Positions 1 to 7,654 of a stretch of 13,592 nucleotides of DNA are shown here, one piece after another (position 1 is the stretch's first letter; every line of letters starts with the position of its first letter). The notes beneath the pieces are model-generated. The model was not told the DNA's origin and searched no databases. It saw nothing but the letters and a program-made list of their open reading frames with translations. Source of the stretch: Deltaproteobacteria bacterium (GTDB taxonomy: Bacteria; Myxococcota; Polyangia; Haliangiales; Haliangiaceae); contig JAGSPR010000146.1 of assembly GCA_018262455.1 (NCBI GenBank), positions 1 to 13,592 on the forward strand, written 5' to 3'. Made by a program: the position numbers and the translations under genes.

Positions 1-1272
1 ATGAGGAACACCATGCGGACCAGCCACCTGCTCACGACGCTGCTCGCCCTTGGCGGCTGCGTAACTCCAGAAGAGTCGATCCGGCAGATCCCAGGTCGTG
101 AGGACCTCACCCTCGCCGTCTACAAGTCCCACATCACCGACGGGCTCTCTGACGAGCTGGTGGTGACCGCCCCCGAGGGCCTCCAGTCGGTCCTCATGGA
201 GGTCCGCGGCAACAGGGGGCTCTACTACCTCACCAAGTTCCAGACTCCGAGCGGTGACCTCATCGAGGCCGGTCGCTATTCGACGCGGTTTGCCCGCGAG
301 GTCCCCGGGCTCGTCGACTGGCTCTACCCGAACACACCAACGCTCTCGATGGAGGCCGGCGAGTACCGCCTGCTGCTCCGCGGCGAGACCACCGATGGTG
401 CCAAGCTCAACGAAGACATCGAGGTCCGGTTCTACCTGAAGAAGCAGCAAGACTTCGACACCTGTGGGGTCCACCTCGACTTCCTCGTCGACAACCAGGC
501 GATCGACAGCGCCGACTTCGAAGCCGCGCTCGACCGTGCGGTGGTCTGGGTCAACAACCTCTACACGCCGAGAGGCGTCCGCGTGCTGGACTACCAGATC
601 ACGCAGGTCAGGCTCCCTCACCCGAACGTCGATCCTACGATGACCGTGAGCGCGACGAGGGATGTCGATGATGTCCTGGCGCAGGCACGCTCGGCGGGCA
701 CCGTGCGTCCCGACAGCGTCCACGTCATCGTGGTGCGATCGATCGGCGGCTCCGAGCCCGCGGGGTACTCGATGGGCCTGCCCGGTCCGTTCGATCTCGA
801 TCGCTCCAACGCGGCCGTGCTGGTGTCGACGAATGCGTACACGTCGGGCGGCTTCCTCGATGTCGACGGGCTCGCCAGCACGATCGCCCACGAGGTGGGT
901 CACTACCTCGGCCTGTATCACACCAGCGAGTCCAGCGGCGCGCAGCACGACCCGTTGCCTGACACGCCGGAGTGCACCGGCGGGTTGTGCTCGCCGGAAT
1001 TCGACGCCAACATCATGTCGGCCGGCGGCGGCTCCGACCGCCATGCGGTGTCCGACGGCCAGGCGTTCGTGATGCACCAGCACCCGCTGTGCATCCCCAC
1101 TCAGTTCGACACGACGCCGCCGAAGTGCTCGATCTCCTGCGCCCCCCCGGCGACGTGCAGCGTGCTCGGCGGTGTCGCCGAGTGCCGCAACGCGTGCGAC
1201 CCCGACTTGCCCGACTGTGGCACCGGCACCTGCACGGTCGACGACACGGGCACGTTCGTCTGCAAGCCGTAG
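1..1272 (+). CDS. Secreted metzincin-like zinc metalloprotease, lipoprotein
   Basis: Probable secreted zinc endopeptidase tethered as a lipoprotein. The N-terminus is a short signal peptide ending in a lipobox-like LGGC (Cys20). Residues about 30-150 look like a beta-rich accessory domain. The catalytic domain follows from about residue 154. It carries the extended metzincin zinc motif [11 protein letters not shown] (His297, Glu298, His301, His307) and a downstream NIMSA sequence whose Met339 fits the Met-turn. The last 60 residues hold nine cysteines, suggesting a disulfide-bonded, EGF-like tail. The overall pattern resembles pappalysin-like (M43) proteases, but the subfamily is inferred. 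The window opens on this ATG, so upstream signals are not visible. Met5 (base 13) is an equally good start and keeps the signal peptide. The gene is followed after 7 bases by an exported CHWC protein, probably in the same operon. Substrate is unknown. Confidence 0.85.
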   Translation: MRNTMRTSHLLTTLLALGGCVTPEESIRQIPGREDLTLAVYKSHITDGLSDELVVTAPEGLQSVLMEVRGNRGLYYLTKFQTPSGDLIEAGRYSTRFAREVPGLVDWLYPNTPTLSMEAGEYRLLLRGETTDGAKLNEDIEVRFYLKKQQDFDTCGVHLDFLVDNQAIDSADFEAALDRAVVWVNNLYTPRGVRVLDYQITQVRLPHPNVDPTMTVSATRDVDDVLAQARSAGTVRPDSVHVIVVRSIGGSEPAGYSMGLPGPFDLDRSNAAVLVSTNAYTSGGFLDVDGLASTIAHEVGHYLGLYHTSESSGAQHDPLPDTPECTGGLCSPEFDANIMSAGGGSDRHAVSDGQAFVMHQHPLCIPTQFDTTPPKCSISCAPPATCSVLGGVAECRNACDPDLPDCGTGTCTVDDTGTFVCKP

Positions 1273-1279
1273 TCTGATC

Positions 1280-3535
1280 GTGCCGAGGTTCGTGCTGCTC
1301 GTGGCGATCGCGATCACGTGCGCGACCTGCGAGTGCCGCGACCCGCGACCTGTCACCACGCAGCAAGCCGCGCCGAGCGATCTCGAGCTCAAGCAGCGGA
1401 TCGCCGAGGCGCTCGCGCGCCGCGGGCCGGGCTACCAGCCACGGACGCGGCACCGCAAGCCGGACGGCACGCCGAAGTTCACCAACCGGTTGATCCTCGA
1501 GACCAGCCCGTACTTGTTGCAGCACGCGCACAACCCGGTCGAGTGGTTTCCGTGGGGCGAGGCGGCCTTCGACAAGGCGCGGCGCGAGAACAAGCCGATC
1601 TTCCTCAGCATCGGGTACTCGACCTGTCACTGGTGCCACGTGATGGAGGAGGAGTCATTCGAGGACGAGGGGATCGCTGCGCTGCTCAACCGTTACTTCG
1701 TCCCGATCAAGGTCGACCGCGAGGAGCGACCGGATCTCGATGCGATCTACCTGGCCGCGGTGCAGCAGATGACCGGCGACGGCGGATGGCCGATGACCCT
1801 GTTGCTGCTGCCTGATCGCAGGCCGTTCTTCGGCGGCACCTACTTCCCACCGCGCGATGGAGTGCGCGGCGCGAGGATCGGGCTGGTCACGGTGCTCGAG
1901 CGCGCGCGACGGGCGTATCAGGAGGACGCGACCGGGCTGGCGAACAACGCCGCCCAGCTGGTGGCCGAGCTCCAGCGGTTGCCCGCGCTGGTGCGTGGGG
2001 GGGACCTGCCGGGCCCGCCCGTGATCCGGGCGGCGGTCGCGCAGTTTGCCGAGTCGTTCGACAGCGCGTGGGGCGGATTCTGGGGCGCGCCCAAGTTCCC
2101 GCGCCCCGCCGTGCTCGAGATGTTGCTCCGGCATCATCGGCGCACCGGCGACGCTCGCTCGCTCGAGATGGTCACGCTCACGCTCGAGCGCATGGCCGCA
2201 GGCGGGATCTACGATCAGATCGGCGGCGGCTTCCACCGGTACTCGACCGACGCCAGGTGGCGCGTCCCGCACTTCGAGAAGATGCTGTACGACAACGCGC
2301 AGCTCGTCGCCGTCTACCTCGAGGCGTACCAGGTGACGGGACGCGAGGACTTCGCGCAGGTCGCGCGCGAGATCCTCGACTACGTGCTGCGCGACATGAC
2401 CTCGCCCGAGGGCGGCTTCTACTCGGCCAGCGACGCCGACAGCCAGGGTGCGGAGGGCACGTACTTCGTCTGGACGGCCGCCGAGATCGATCACGTGCTC
2501 GGCGCCGAGCAAGGCCGGATCGCGCGCACCTACTTCGACGTCACCACGGGTGGCAACTTCGAACACGGCTCCAACGTGTTATGGCGTCCGGCGCCCCTGG
2601 CCGATGTCGCCGCGGGGCTCGGGCTACCCGCCGAAACGGTTCGGCAGGCGATCGCCGGCGCGCGCGTGCGCTTGCTCGACGCACGGTCCCGGCGTGTCCC
2701 CCCCCTCACCGATCGCAAGATCCTCGTCGCGTGGAACGGCCTCATGATCTCCGCGCTGGCCCGCGGCGCGCTGGTGCTCGACGAACCTCGCTACACGGCC
2801 GCCGCCCGCAAGGCAGCCTCGTATCTCCTCGCGAGCGCCCACGGCCAGCCCGGGCGCCTCCTGCACAGCATCTCCGAGGCCACGGCTGCGGGGGATGCGT
2901 TCCTCGATGACTACGCGTTCCTCATCGCGGGGCTGCTCGATCTCCACGAGGCCGCCCCCGACCCGCGCATGCTCGCCGAGGCGGGCTCGCTCGCGAACGA
3001 GCTCGAGGCCGGCTTCGCAGATCCGAGCGGCGGGTACTTCTTCACGACCGCTCGTCACGAGCAGCTGCTGATGCGCGCCAAACCGGATCACGATGACGCC
3101 CTCCCCGCGGGCAACTCGGTCGCGGCGGCGAACCTGCTGCGACTGTACGAGCTGACCTCCGACGACCGCTTCCGCACGCGCGCCGAGGCGACGTTCCGGG
3201 CGTTCTCGCACGCGCTCGCCACCGCGCCGACCTCCCTGCCCAAGCTGCTCGTGGCGCTCGACTTCCAGCTCGACCGGCCCAAGCAGGTCGTGATCGTCTC
3301 GCCGACCGGGATCGAGCCCACCGAGCTGCTCGCGCGGTTTCGCAAGGTGTTCGTGCCCAACCGGGTCCTGCTCCGGGTCGTCGAAGGGACAGCTTCCGGC
3401 AGCCCGCTGAGCGAGGGCAAGGTCGCGCGCGGCGGCAAGCCCACCGCGTATGTCTGCATCGGGACCGCCTGCGAGCAACCGACCAGCGATCCGGACCTGT
3501 TCGGAAACCAGCTCTCGAAGGTGGAGCCGCTATGA
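1280..3535 (+). CDS. Exported SSP411/YyaL-type protein: thioredoxin-like domain plus alpha/alpha-barrel
   Basis: A 751-residue member of the DUF255/spermatogenesis-associated protein 20 (YyaL) family. A thioredoxin-like domain (about residues 67-225) contains Cys116-His-Trp-Cys119, preceded by the family signature around [17 protein letters not shown] GlcNAc-2-epimerase-like helical barrel follows, with family blocks such as [35 protein letters not shown] and [12 protein letters not shown]. The biochemical role of the family is poorly defined; a redox or sugar-processing role has been suggested from the fold. The GTG at 1280 is chosen because it gives a hydrophobic leader ([11 protein letters not shown]) ending in Cys14, Cys17 and Cys19, and because it lies just after the upstream stop. 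An open frame further upstream overlaps the protease gene. The lipobox is non-canonical, so export is likely but lipidation uncertain. Most relatives I know lack a leader, which makes this copy unusual. No clear Shine-Dalgarno is visible. Confidence 0.88.
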   Translation: MPRFVLLVAIAITCATCECRDPRPVTTQQAAPSDLELKQRIAEALARRGPGYQPRTRHRKPDGTPKFTNRLILETSPYLLQHAHNPVEWFPWGEAAFDKARRENKPIFLSIGYSTCHWCHVMEEESFEDEGIAALLNRYFVPIKVDREERPDLDAIYLAAVQQMTGDGGWPMTLLLLPDRRPFFGGTYFPPRDGVRGARIGLVTVLERARRAYQEDATGLANNAAQLVAELQRLPALVRGGDLPGPPVIRAAVAQFAESFDSAWGGFWGAPKFPRPAVLEMLLRHHRRTGDARSLEMVTLTLERMAAGGIYDQIGGGFHRYSTDARWRVPHFEKMLYDNAQLVAVYLEAYQVTGREDFAQVAREILDYVLRDMTSPEGGFYSASDADSQGAEGTYFVWTAAEIDHVLGAEQGRIARTYFDVTTGGNFEHGSNVLWRPAPLADVAAGLGLPAETVRQAIAGARVRLLDARSRRVPPLTDRKILVAWNGLMISALARGALVLDEPRYTAAARKAASYLLASAHGQPGRLLHSISEATAAGDAFLDDYAFLIAGLLDLHEAAPDPRMLAEAGSLANELEAGFADPSGGYFFTTARHEQLLMRAKPDHDDALPAGNSVAAANLLRLYELTSDDRFRTRAEATFRAFSHALATAPTSLPKLLVALDFQLDRPKQVVIVSPTGIEPTELLARFRKVFVPNRVLLRVVEGTASGSPLSEGKVARGGKPTAYVCIGTACEQPTSDPDLFGNQLSKVEPL

Positions 3536-3539
3536 CTGG

Positions 3540-5282
3540 CTACAGCGTCGTCACGACGCGCTCGGTCCACTGCGCGATGTGATTGTTGCTCTGGAGATTC
3601 TGGAACGGAAGACGGAACGCGGCGACGCTCGGATCCTGGCCGGCACTGGCGCGCTCGGTCACGAACGGCGTCATCCAGATCTGCGGCGTCTTTTGCGCCT
3701 CGGGATCGAGCGAGTTCATCCGGCGGGTTCCGAAGTCGCGCTTGGACGACACCGTGATCCAGTAGATCTGCGCGTGGCTCGTGCCGAGGGATTGCTCGAA
3801 TGGTGCCCATCGGCCCCACGAGTTCGTGAGCCCGATCCCCTGGTTGACCGCGGCGAGCTCGATCGGGGGTGCGCTGCCGTCGGACTTCACGACCCACAGG
3901 GCAGCGGCGGTGTTGTTGTAGGCGCTTCCGGTCGCTGCACGGTTGAACAGGATCCATTGACCATCGGGCGACCACGACGGATAGAAGTTGTTGCCGCCGT
4001 CGAGGACGAGCGGGGTCTCGTTGCCGAACGCATGGGTGACCGGATCGTAGCTGCGCGTGTAGATGGTGCCGTTTCCGAAGCTCCAGTCCGCACCGGCCGG
4101 CGTGCGGACGTACGCCAGGCGCGTGCCGTCGGGCGAGAGGTCGGGATGCGAGACGTAGCCGTCGGCCGGCATGTTGACGATCACCGCCTGATCCGCCGAG
4201 TTGCGAACCGTGACGACGCCGTTGAACACGGTGAGCAGCTGGTTGCCATCGGGCGAGAACGTCGCGAAGTTCCAGGTCGTGAAGTCGGGCTGGCGGGTGC
4301 CCGTGGCGACATCGATCATCGTCGCGTTCTTGTTGCCACCGTCGTACGTGATCGCCATCTTCGTGCCGTCCTTCGAGAGCACGTGACAGGCGACGCAGCG
4401 TCCCTCGGTCTGGTTCGTCGTCATGTACTCCTCCGCCGGCTGGCCGGGCTTCGCCATGTCGTGGCGGTAGATCCCGTAGACGCCGTTCGTGGCCGCGGCG
4501 GCCCAGTAGTACAGCCCGCCCTCCATGGTCTCGTTGGTGAGCTTGACCTGCCGCGGCGGCGCGCTGCCGACGGCGACCGGGTTCGCGGCCTGGATGCCAC
4601 GCACCTGGTACGCCACGCTGGACTCGACCCCGACCGCGGCGATCCACTCGGCAGCGAGGAACTCGGTGAATGACGGCATCGGACCCGCGCCGGCGACGCC
4701 GTTGCCGCCCGCCACGTAGACGCGGACATCGGCGAACTCGGTCTTCAGCGAGACCTCGAACACATCGTTGCCCGAGCCGTCGGTCCAGTGGGTGTCGAAG
4801 TCGCCGAGGTTGCGCGGCATGACGACGTCTGCGGGTGGATAGACCACCGTCGGTGCGCGCGCGGGGTCCTCGGGTGCCCCGAACAGATCGGGGGTGTTCG
4901 GATCGAGCGTCGGATCGACGCGCGTCGACTTGAGCCGCGCGATGAGCTGCGCGGTGCCGGACTTGTCCTCGCGCTGACCGAGCACGGCCGTCTTGCCGGC
5001 GGTCGTGATCGACGCGGTGGGACCGACAAACGCCCCGAACGAGGTGTCGACGCTGAACAGCGTCTCGCTCGTGACGTCACGCGTGTGACCGTCGGGGAAC
5101 ACGAGCGTCGCCGTGTACGACTGGGTCGCGGGCACGCCGTTGAGGATGAGGAGCTCGGCGGTCGGTGGCTCGATGGAGAGCGTCGCCGTCGTCTCGTCGT
5201 CCTCGCTCGTGTTCGGACCGCACGCGGTGGTGGTGGACGCGATCACACACAACACGACGCCCCGGATGTAAGTCCTCGTCAT
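3540..5282 (-). CDS. Ig-like/PD40 beta-propeller lipoprotein with a CVACH haem-type motif
   Basis: A 580-residue exported protein. The signal peptide (MTRTYIRGVVLCVIASTTTAC) ends at Cys21, a weak lipobox. Residues about 33-115 resemble a bacterial Ig-like (BIG-type) domain (PDGHTRDVTSETLFSVDTS). A conserved-looking block at 155-190 (PRNLGDFDTHWTDGSGNDVFEV) follows. From about 300 onward there are TolB/PD40-type repeats: LSKDGTKMA, FSPDGNQLL, LSPDGTRLA, WSPDGQWIL. Immediately before the first repeat is Cys296-Val-Ala-Cys299-His300, the c-type haem attachment motif. The ATG at 5282 is preferred over the one at 5291 because a TAAGAT box lies seven bases upstream of it and both give the same signal peptide. 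The gene converges on the SSP411-like gene (4 bases between stops) and diverges from the hydrolase gene. Likely periplasmic or surface-exposed; ligand unknown. Confidence 0.82.
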   Translation of the reverse strand: MTRTYIRGVVLCVIASTTTACGPNTSEDDETTATLSIEPPTAELLILNGVPATQSYTATLVFPDGHTRDVTSETLFSVDTSFGAFVGPTASITTAGKTAVLGQREDKSGTAQLIARLKSTRVDPTLDPNTPDLFGAPEDPARAPTVVYPPADVVMPRNLGDFDTHWTDGSGNDVFEVSLKTEFADVRVYVAGGNGVAGAGPMPSFTEFLAAEWIAAVGVESSVAYQVRGIQAANPVAVGSAPPRQVKLTNETMEGGLYYWAAAATNGVYGIYRHDMAKPGQPAEEYMTTNQTEGRCVACHVLSKDGTKMAITYDGGNKNATMIDVATGTRQPDFTTWNFATFSPDGNQLLTVFNGVVTVRNSADQAVIVNMPADGYVSHPDLSPDGTRLAYVRTPAGADWSFGNGTIYTRSYDPVTHAFGNETPLVLDGGNNFYPSWSPDGQWILFNRAATGSAYNNTAAALWVVKSDGSAPPIELAAVNQGIGLTNSWGRWAPFEQSLGTSHAQIYWITVSSKRDFGTRRMNSLDPEAQKTPQIWMTPFVTERASAGQDPSVAAFRLPFQNLQSNNHIAQWTERVVTTL

Positions 5283-5289
5283 GGCCCGC

Positions 5290-5295
5290 ATCTTA
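5290..5295 (-). promoter_or_regulatory. Candidate -10 box TAAGAT for the propeller lipoprotein
   Basis: On the minus strand TAAGAT matches TANNNT and sits seven bases before the ATG at 5282, so transcription would begin at or next to the start codon. No matching -35 hexamer is seen at the usual distance. It overlaps the alternative ATG at 5291, which argues for 5282 as the true start if the box is real. Confidence 0.35.
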
Positions 5296-5308
5296 CTCGA
5301 CCGGTCTG

Positions 5309-5333
5309 GAACCATGGGGTCAGTTATTGGTTC
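5309..5333. repeat. Inverted repeat GAACCA-N13-TGGTTC in a divergent promoter region
   Basis: Perfect 6-base arms at 5309-5314 and 5328-5333, separated by 13 bases. It lies in the 67-base gap between the divergent propeller lipoprotein gene and hydrolase gene. Position and symmetry fit a dimeric repressor or activator site, but no regulator family is recognised. Confidence 0.4.
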
Positions 5334-5338
5334 GTGGT

Positions 5339-5344
5339 AGGAGG
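5339..5344 (+). promoter_or_regulatory. Shine-Dalgarno AGGAGG for the MBL-fold hydrolase
   Basis: A full AGGAGG ends five bases before the GTG at 5350. It is the strongest ribosome-binding site in the window and fixes this GTG as the start instead of the internal ATG at 5404. Confidence 0.75.
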
Positions 5345-5349
5345 TGTAG

Positions 5350-6213
5350 GTGCGGACGCTGACCTCGGTCCTCGGCAACTCGCAACGGCTCGACGGGGGA
5401 GCGATGTTCGGCAACGCCCCGAAGGCGATGTGGGAGAAGTGGATCGCTCCGGATGACCGCAACAGGATTCCGCTGGCCTGCCGCTGCCTCGTGGTCCGCG
5501 AGGACGACAAGGTCATCCTGCTCGAGACCGGCATCGGCGCATTCTTCGAGCCCGCCCTGCGCGAGCGCTACGGGATCCTCGAGCAGCAGCACGTGCTGAT
5601 CGCGTCCCTCGCCGAGATCGGCATCGCGGCAGAGGACGTCGACGTCGTGGTGTTCTCGCACCTGCACTTCGACCACGCGGGCGGGGCGTTGAGCCAGTAC
5701 GAGCCCGGCCAGCCGGCGCGGCTCGTGTTCCCACGGGCGACCTATGTCGTCGGCGCCGAGGCCTGGCAACGCGCGGTGTCTCCTCACGCGCGCGATCGCT
5801 CCTCCTTCATCCCCGGGCTGACCGGCCTGCTCGCGGGGAGTGGACGGCTCGAGCTCGCGGCCTCTGACCATGCGTCAGCGCTCGGGGGCGGGTTCCGGTT
5901 CCACCGCAGCTCCGGCCACACGCCCGGCCTGCTCCTCACCGAGATCGACATGCCCGGCGGGCCCGTGGTCTTCGCGTCCGATCTGATCCCGGGCCGGGCC
6001 TGGGTGCACCTGCCGATCACGATGGGCTACGACCGCTACCCCGAGCTGCTGATCGACGAGAAGAGCTCGCTCCTGGGCGACCTCGAGAAGCGCGGCGGTC
6101 GGCTGTTCTTCACCCATGATCCGAACATCGCGCTCGGCCGGGTCACCAAGGACGACAAGGGCCGGTTCGTCAGCTCCGACGAGCTCCGCGAGCTCCGCAA
6201 CGTCGCGGCCTGA
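5350..6213 (+). CDS. YtnP-like metallo-beta-lactamase-fold hydrolase (possible lactonase)
   Basis: A 287-residue cytoplasmic MBL-fold enzyme with no signal peptide. The dinuclear metal site is complete. His104-Leu-His106-Phe-Asp108-His109 forms the HxHxDH motif, and His190 (SSGHTPG), Asp211 (ASDLIPG) and His256 (FTHDP) supply the remaining ligands. The N-terminal DGGAMFG (residues 15-21) with a following P..W resembles the YtnP family, in which Bacillus members hydrolyse N-acyl-homoserine lactones. Quorum-quenching lactonase activity is therefore a reasonable inference, but many relatives act on other esters or lactones. The start is the GTG at 5350 with an excellent Shine-Dalgarno. The next gene, a small lipoprotein, begins 5 bases after its stop, so the two are probably cotranscribed. 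A symmetric repeat in the upstream gap may control it. Confidence 0.88.
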   Translation: MRTLTSVLGNSQRLDGGAMFGNAPKAMWEKWIAPDDRNRIPLACRCLVVREDDKVILLETGIGAFFEPALRERYGILEQQHVLIASLAEIGIAAEDVDVVVFSHLHFDHAGGALSQYEPGQPARLVFPRATYVVGAEAWQRAVSPHARDRSSFIPGLTGLLAGSGRLELAASDHASALGGGFRFHRSSGHTPGLLLTEIDMPGGPVVFASDLIPGRAWVHLPITMGYDRYPELLIDEKSSLLGDLEKRGGRLFFTHDPNIALGRVTKDDKGRFVSSDELRELRNVAA

Positions 6214-6218
6214 CCAGC

Positions 6219-6632
6219 ATGCAACCGCATCGACTCGTGGCGCTCGTGATCGCGCTTGGCTTCGCCGGTTGCGGCGGAAGGCCACGCGCAGACCAGCCGC
6301 CCCGACCGTCCGATCCGAAGCAGCTCGCGCTGGCGCTCCACCTGGATCTCGAGCGGCTCGGCGAGCTGGCGCACCGACTCCGCGGTCGCTGTCCGGAGCT
6401 TGTCGCCGAGCTGCGACCGCACGTCGCGCGGATGCGCGCGCACGCCGCCGAGGTCAAGCAAGCCACGCAGGATCGCAAGCTCGCCATCGAGCTCAAGAGC
6501 GAGGTGCTGGCCTACGACGAGCGCGATCGCGGGCTGTCGGACGTGATCGGCACCGATCTCGGAGCGAGCTACCTGTCGTGCAAGCAGGCCACCGAGCTGC
6601 GCGCGCTGATCGATCAGATCCCATCGCTGTGA
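6219..6632 (+). CDS. Small hypothetical lipoprotein
   Basis: A 137-residue protein not recognised as any known family. Residues 1-18 are a clear lipoprotein signal (MQPHRLVALVIALGFAGC, Cys18). A short Pro/Arg-rich linker follows, then a mainly alpha-helical region rich in Leu, Ala, Arg and Glu (about residues 33-110). Two further cysteines, Cys58 and Cys121, flank this helical stretch and could form one disulfide in the periplasm. The ATG lies 5 bases after the hydrolase stop with no evident Shine-Dalgarno, so translation may depend on the upstream gene. Its link with a cytoplasmic hydrolase is positional only; no function can be assigned. Confidence 0.72.
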   Translation: MQPHRLVALVIALGFAGCGGRPRADQPPRPSDPKQLALALHLDLERLGELAHRLRGRCPELVAELRPHVARMRAHAAEVKQATQDRKLAIELKSEVLAYDERDRGLSDVIGTDLGASYLSCKQATELRALIDQIPSL

Positions 6633-6635
6633 CCT

Positions 6636-6660
6636 GCCGCCGAGGCTGCGAGCTCGCGGC
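6636..6660. terminator. Hairpin between convergent genes, possible bidirectional terminator
   Basis: GCCGC (6636-6640) pairs with GCGGC (6656-6660) and GAG (6642-6644) with CTC (6653-6655), with one bulged C and an 8-base loop. It fills most of the 36-base gap between the lipoprotein stop and the PPK2 stop, where a shared terminator would be expected. There is no T tract on either side, so it is not a canonical intrinsic terminator. Confidence 0.35.
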
Positions 6661-6668
6661 GCACCCGG

Positions 6669-7556
6669 TCACTTCGCGCGTTCGGCTTCGAGCTCCTTGC
6701 GGGCTTGCTCGAGCGCGACGCGATCGCGCTCCGATGGCTCGGGATACGCCAGGTCGAGCTGTTCCATCGTGGCGACGATGATCTCGGCCACCGCGCGGCG
6801 CATGAAGCTCTTCGAGTCGGCGGGGATCGCGTACCACGGCGCCCATGGCTTGCTGGTCGCGCGCAGCGCGCCCTCGTAGGCATCCTGGTAGTCGTCCCAC
6901 CGCTTGCTCTCGGCGAGGTCCGTGGCGTTGAACTTCCAGAAGCTGTCGGGATCGACGACGCGGTCGAGGAAGCGCTTGTGCTGCTCGCGCTGGGAGACGT
7001 TGAGGAAGAACTTCAGGATCACGCAGCCGTTGCGCGCCCAGTGCTTCTCCGCCGCGTTGATCGACTCGTAGCGCTCCTTCCAGAGGTCGTCCGGTCGCCG
7101 CGGGAGCCGCTGGTGATCGAGCAGCTCGGGGTGCACCTTGACCACGATCACCTCCTCGTAGTGGCTGCGGTTGAACACCCCGATCCGTCCGCGCTCCGGC
7201 AGCTCGCGCTGCACGCGCCACAGGAAGTCGTGATCGAGCTCCTCGGCGTTCGGCGCCTTGAACGCCGAGACCTGGCAGCCCTGCGGATTGACCCCGCTGA
7301 ACACGCCGCGGATCGTGCCGTCCTTGCCCGCGGCGTCCATGGCCTGGAACACGGTCAGGACGCTGTAGCGATCGTTGGCGTAGAGCCGGCCCTGGAGCTT
7401 CGAGAGCTGTTCGACCGCTTCCTCGAGCGCCTCGACGTTCGGCGCCTTGCCCGGATCGTCGTCAGCCTCGGTCGGAGCCTGCTTGAGGTTGAACGAGTCA
7501 TCGAAGCCGACCAGGAACGGGCTGGCGACCGGCTCGAACAGGAGGGAGTGGGCCAT
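6669..7556 (-). CDS. ppk2: Polyphosphate kinase 2 family, polyphosphate:nucleotide phosphotransferase
   Basis: A 295-residue PPK2 enzyme that transfers phosphate between inorganic polyphosphate and nucleotides in the cytoplasm. The P-loop is MDAAGKDGT (residues 73-81, Lys78). The Walker B region is ERGRIGVFNRSHYEE (121-135), with the family FNRSHYE block. The lid region with basic residues lies around LKFFLNVSQREQHKRF (181-196), followed by WKFNATDL and APWYAIPAD. The single-domain length and sequence blocks look closest to class III PPK2 proteins such as the Meiothermus enzyme, which phosphorylate both NMPs and NDPs. That class assignment is from memory of the family. The ATG at 7556 gives the usual N-terminus; upstream codons extend the frame but look non-coding. 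It lacks a Shine-Dalgarno but has TATCGT five bases upstream. It is divergent from a CHAD-domain gene whose product should bind polyphosphate. Confidence 0.93.
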   Translation of the reverse strand: MAHSLLFEPVASPFLVGFDDSFNLKQAPTEADDDPGKAPNVEALEEAVEQLSKLQGRLYANDRYSVLTVFQAMDAAGKDGTIRGVFSGVNPQGCQVSAFKAPNAEELDHDFLWRVQRELPERGRIGVFNRSHYEEVIVVKVHPELLDHQRLPRRPDDLWKERYESINAAEKHWARNGCVILKFFLNVSQREQHKRFLDRVVDPDSFWKFNATDLAESKRWDDYQDAYEGALRATSKPWAPWYAIPADSKSFMRRAVAEIIVATMEQLDLAYPEPSERDRVALEQARKELEAERAK

Positions 7557-7561
7557 GCGAC

Positions 7562-7567
7562 ACGATA
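7562..7567 (-). promoter_or_regulatory. Candidate -10 box TATCGT for ppk2
   Basis: TATCGT on the minus strand matches TANNNT and ends five bases before the ATG at 7556. Transcription would start at the A of the ATG or within a base of it. No -35 match is evident, though one copy of the 11-base repeat (7581-7591) lies where a -35 would be. Confidence 0.28.
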
Positions 7568-7580
7568 CCGACCCGGGGGA

Positions 7581-7610
7581 CGAATTCGCGAGAACCGGGC
7601 GAATTCGCGA
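7581..7610. repeat. Two direct copies of CGAATTCGCGA, shared divergent operator candidate
   Basis: Copies at 7581-7591 and 7600-7610 are identical and start 19 bases apart. Each contains the palindrome CGAATTCG, and the second extends to GCGAATTCGC. They sit in the middle of the 98-base gap between the divergent ppk2 and CHAD genes, about 25 and 45 bases from the two start codons. This placement suits a common regulator of both genes. AT-rich cores are rare in this GC-rich context. It does not match the Pho box as I know it. Confidence 0.5.
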
Positions 7611-7640
7611 TGGCCATGCGGTAATCCGGACCCTGCCAGG

Positions 7641-7646
7641 TATTGT
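7641..7646 (+). promoter_or_regulatory. Candidate -10 box TATTGT for the CHAD gene
   Basis: TATTGT matches TANNNT and lies eight bases before the ATG at 7655, the same spacing as the TAGCTT box of the polyamine operon. No Shine-Dalgarno is seen between it and the ATG, so a leaderless mRNA is possible. No -35 hexamer is recognisable. Confidence 0.35.
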
Positions 7647-7654
7647 GCGCGAGA

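Noticed and set aside
1172..1279. Upstream extension of the SSP411-like frame to an ATG at 1172
   Set aside because: It would overlap the end of the protease gene by about 100 bases, and its residues are low-complexity Ala/Thr/Arg/Ser. The GTG at 1280 gives a proper hydrophobic leader.
1625..1639. CHWCH in the SSP411-like protein as a c-type haem site
   Set aside because: It fits CXXCH by pattern, but this is the conserved thioredoxin-like CHWC position of the SSP411/YyaL family, where the cysteines are redox or structural. Haem binding is not expected.
5283..5534. Longer N-terminus for the propeller lipoprotein
   Set aside because: It would bury the signal peptide behind more than 80 residues and run antisense through the hydrolase start and its ribosome-binding site.
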